Of a stretch of DNA of 7,704 nucleotides, positions 6,204-7,704 are shown in pieces. Positions within the stretch are counted from its first letter, which is position 1. Every line of letters begins with the position of its first letter. The notes beneath the pieces were generated by a model. That model saw only the letters and a program-made list of their open reading frames with translations, did not search any database and was not told the origin of the DNA. This DNA comes from Parcubacteria group bacterium (GTDB lineage: Bacteria > Patescibacteriota > Minisyncoccia > SW-4-49-11), in assembly GCA_003565105.1 (NCBI GenBank), contig PXDG01000007.1, positions 1 to 7,704 on the forward strand, read 5' to 3'. The translations under genes and the position numbers were made by a program.

Positions 6204-6980
6204 ATGAGTAGGATGTTTTATAATCAAACTACATCTTTAATCAATGCAAAGTGTTTTCTATCTTGTCCTCACTGTGAGGCAACTATTAGAACTGGCGAAT
6301 TTGCTGGCACGGAAGAATATCACCAACACAGAAATGAGATTAATCTTGAAGATATTTACGAATCCTCAAAAGATAGATTTTGGAAGTCTAAGAAAATAAC
6401 AGATACTGAGTTTGCTGGGGATACAGTGACTGCTCCTGCGATCCCAGACATAGAACCGAGAACTCGTTTTGGTAAAAAAGATCCTCATCATTTCGTGAAT
6501 GGATTTAGCAAAGTAGATGGGGGAAACCTTGTATTTGGAGTATTTGGAGACGGACTCGAACACGATGAGGCTGACTCAATTTTTAGAGCTTCTTGTCTTG
6601 AGGGTCAGAGTTACGCAATCGACATCCACGGAGCCTCAGATGAGGGGAATACTTTCGACAGTAGACTTGGTACATCAGTCCCTCACGACATATCTATTGG
6701 TACAGCTGATTCTGGTACATATGGAACCAGTAAATACAATATGGCTACTGTAGAGAGGGTGGCGAGAGAATACCTAAAATCTAAAGGATTTAATGGATTT
6801 GTCTGCGTTAATGGAGAAAAGTACCGAGCAACACAGAGAGCAATGGCTAAGTTTTATCAGGATAATAATATAAAGGCATTTCAGATTGAGTTTTCAAGAA
6901 GGTTGAGAGATGTTTGGGAGGAAATAGATATTCCCAGATTGTTAGAGTTAATGGCTACGGAATTTATAAAGACTAACTAA
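6204..6980 (+). CDS. N-formylglutamate amidohydrolase-like zinc hydrolase
   Basis: This 258-residue protein carries the scattered signature of the N-formylglutamate amidohydrolase family, an M14-carboxypeptidase-like zinc-hydrolase fold. The motifs are an N-terminal SCPHCEATIRTGEF (20-33, compare the family's PHxG..iP.ef), AIDIHGASDE (138-147, Asp140 and His142 as likely metal or active-site residues), DISIGT (162-167), and QIEFSRRLRD (227-236, with Glu229 and basic residues as in the family's qiEinR..). A Cys-x3-Cys-x2-Cys at 17-24 overlaps the first motif. The family hydrolyses amide or formyl-amide bonds. The related phage poly-gamma-glutamate hydrolases share a similar HG and QlEls..lR pattern and are a real alternative. 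In this structural-gene setting a role on cell-wall peptide or capsule polymer is more likely than histidine catabolism, but the substrate is unknown. The start TAATATG follows the LamG-gene stop. Confidence 0.65.
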   Translation: MSRMFYNQTTSLINAKCFLSCPHCEATIRTGEFAGTEEYHQHRNEINLEDIYESSKDRFWKSKKITDTEFAGDTVTAPAIPDIEPRTRFGKKDPHHFVNGFSKVDGGNLVFGVFGDGLEHDEADSIFRASCLEGQSYAIDIHGASDEGNTFDSRLGTSVPHDISIGTADSGTYGTSKYNMATVERVAREYLKSKGFNGFVCVNGEKYRATQRAMAKFYQDNNIKAFQIEFSRRLRDVWEEIDIPRLLELMATEFIKTN

Positions 6981-6984
6981 AAAT

Positions 6985-7377
6985 ATGATACAATTACTAA
7001 ACGGACTCATAAAGTATAAAAAAAAGCCCTTGAGAGAACAGGTTCTTGAAGGGAAGGTAAAAGAGCTCGAAGAAAAGAACAGAAAACTGGTAGAATCGCT
7101 CGGTAAAAAGATAGTACATTCTCCTTCTAATTATGAAAATGAATCTCAACCGATTGGTTTTACCCCAACTCGCTTGCAAGATATACAGAAAGAGGCTTAT
7201 AATATAGTCAAGAGCAATCCGAAGTTTCTGGATTATCTACAAACACTCAAGTTTGCCCTCAAAAACGAACTGATGAGAGAAGCAATTCTTGGGACAGAAA
7301 AAAGATATATATTACTCGGCCAATATCAAGCACTAGACGAACTGATAAATAATATAAAGCAAGAAGCTAATACATAA
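6985..7377 (+). CDS. Coiled-coil helical protein of unknown role
   Basis: This 130-residue protein is almost entirely helical. Residues 16-43 form a charged heptad-like coiled coil (QVLEGKVKELEEKNRKLVE), then a flexible Ser/Asn/Pro segment (45-60), then two or three further helices ending in ILLGQYQALDELINNIKQE. No family is recognised. In its place upstream of further virion genes it could be a small scaffold, a head-completion or connector factor, or a chaperone for the next product. It follows the hydrolase gene by four bases (TAAAAATATG) and is followed two bases later by the last, incomplete gene. Confidence 0.6.
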   Translation: MIQLLNGLIKYKKKPLREQVLEGKVKELEEKNRKLVESLGKKIVHSPSNYENESQPIGFTPTRLQDIQKEAYNIVKSNPKFLDYLQTLKFALKNELMREAILGTEKRYILLGQYQALDELINNIKQEANT

Positions 7378-7379
7378 AT

Positions 7380-7704
7380 ATGGCATACACTCGATTCACT
7401 GGGATAATCAACAACGATAATCAAGACCAACTCGCATACAATACCGTTACTGCGGTAACCAATGAGGCTACTTTAGATAGATTGAACGGTAAAGTAGTTT
7501 CCTCAGTTGCTAACTTGGCCGCTGGTGCAGTCAATACGTTGACTCTTAATAATAGTTTAGTAAAGGCTACTTCTGAGGTTCAAGCTTCTGTTGCCTATGA
7601 AGGTGATGGTCTTCCATTGCTACTTTCTGTAACTCCAAAGGACGGGGAAATAATCTTTAAGGTAACGAATATTGATGATACTGATGCTCTCGAAAGTGCA
7701 TTTA
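7380..7704 (+). CDS. Beta-rich phage structural protein, 3' end missing
   Basis: An open frame from ATG 7380 (TAAATATG context) remains open for 108 codons to the window edge. Translation starts MAYTRFTGIINNDNQDQLAY and continues with beta-prone, Thr/Val/Ala-rich sequence: GKVVSSVANLAAGAVNTLTL, SEVQASVAYEGDG and SVTPKDGEIIFKVTN. The pattern of GxVtS, then aG..yTLTL, then vqAsv, then tP..G.i.f.v.N is familiar from small beta-sandwich proteins in phage head and tail modules, whose precise role is often unassigned. The missing part could be short (a roughly 110-120 residue protein) or long. No membrane segment or signal peptide is seen. Confidence 0.65.
   Translation, partial: MAYTRFTGIINNDNQDQLAYNTVTAVTNEATLDRLNGKVVSSVANLAAGAVNTLTLNNSLVKATSEVQASVAYEGDGLPLLLSVTPKDGEIIFKVTNIDDTDALESAF

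Noticed and set aside
6252..6275. Radical-SAM-type Cys-x3-Cys-x2-Cys
   Set aside because: The rest of the protein lacks radical-SAM features and instead has amidohydrolase-like HG and QIE motifs. The spacing is probably coincidental.
1..7704. Alternative genetic code (TGA or TAG recoding)
   Set aside because: TGA ends genes at 1551 and 3162, TAG at 1393 and 5457, and TAA elsewhere. Trp is encoded by TGG and the frames do not need read-through.
1..7704. CRISPR array, tRNA, rRNA or insertion sequence
   Set aside because: No regularly spaced long repeats, cloverleaf, ribosomal segments, transposase or terminal inverted repeats with target duplications were seen.

Overview
This window is the start of the virion-morphogenesis module of a tailed double-stranded DNA bacteriophage or prophage. 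A roughly 760-base mostly non-coding stretch comes first. It is followed by a compact co-directional run: small terminase, a tiny charged protein, large terminase, a two-helix membrane protein, portal, and then a set of virion-type or accessory proteins. All genes are on the + strand, with gaps of 0 to 11 bases or short overlaps, so they look like one late operon. The large terminase (P-loop plus RNase H-type nuclease residues) and the long portal are the firm anchors. The small terminase is called from position, size and a helical C-terminal motif. No major capsid, scaffold or head protease is recognised, so these probably lie downstream.

Region by region: 1-760 holds a doubtful Cys-rich hydrophobic ORF, repeated TATTCTAT elements, a run of long G tracts, a perfect 12-base palindrome, and a well-formed small transcription unit. 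That unit has a near-consensus sigma70 promoter with extended -10, about 95 nt of foldable RNA, and an intrinsic terminator. It ends just before a second extended -10 box that could drive the late operon. Bases 764-5117 are the DNA-packaging block. Bases 5128-7704 hold a beta-rich small protein, a LamG/concanavalin-like lectin-fold protein, a zinc-hydrolase-like protein resembling N-formylglutamate amidohydrolases, a coiled-coil protein, and the beginning of another beta-rich virion-type protein that runs off the window.

The host cannot be named. Base composition is AT-rich, the standard bacterial code fits (TAA, TAG and TGA all used as stops, TGG for Trp), and no gene has a convincing Shine-Dalgarno sequence. 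Most starts sit in an A/T-rich context of the form AATATG. This suggests a host lineage that initiates largely without Shine-Dalgarno pairing, such as Bacteroidota, some Cyanobacteria or Patescibacteria. The ordinary sigma70-type promoter argues somewhat against Bacteroidota. A striking compositional feature is the near absence of C on the + strand of the small terminase gene (71 consecutive bases without C). This fades through the large terminase and is gone in the portal gene.

Most worth a second look: the promoter-RNA-terminator unit immediately upstream of the terminase genes, the G-tract/palindrome region as a possible packaging (cos/pac) site, an overlooked 48-codon gene between the terminases, the lectin-fold plus zinc-hydrolase pair placed after the portal, and a 10-mer that recurs four times.
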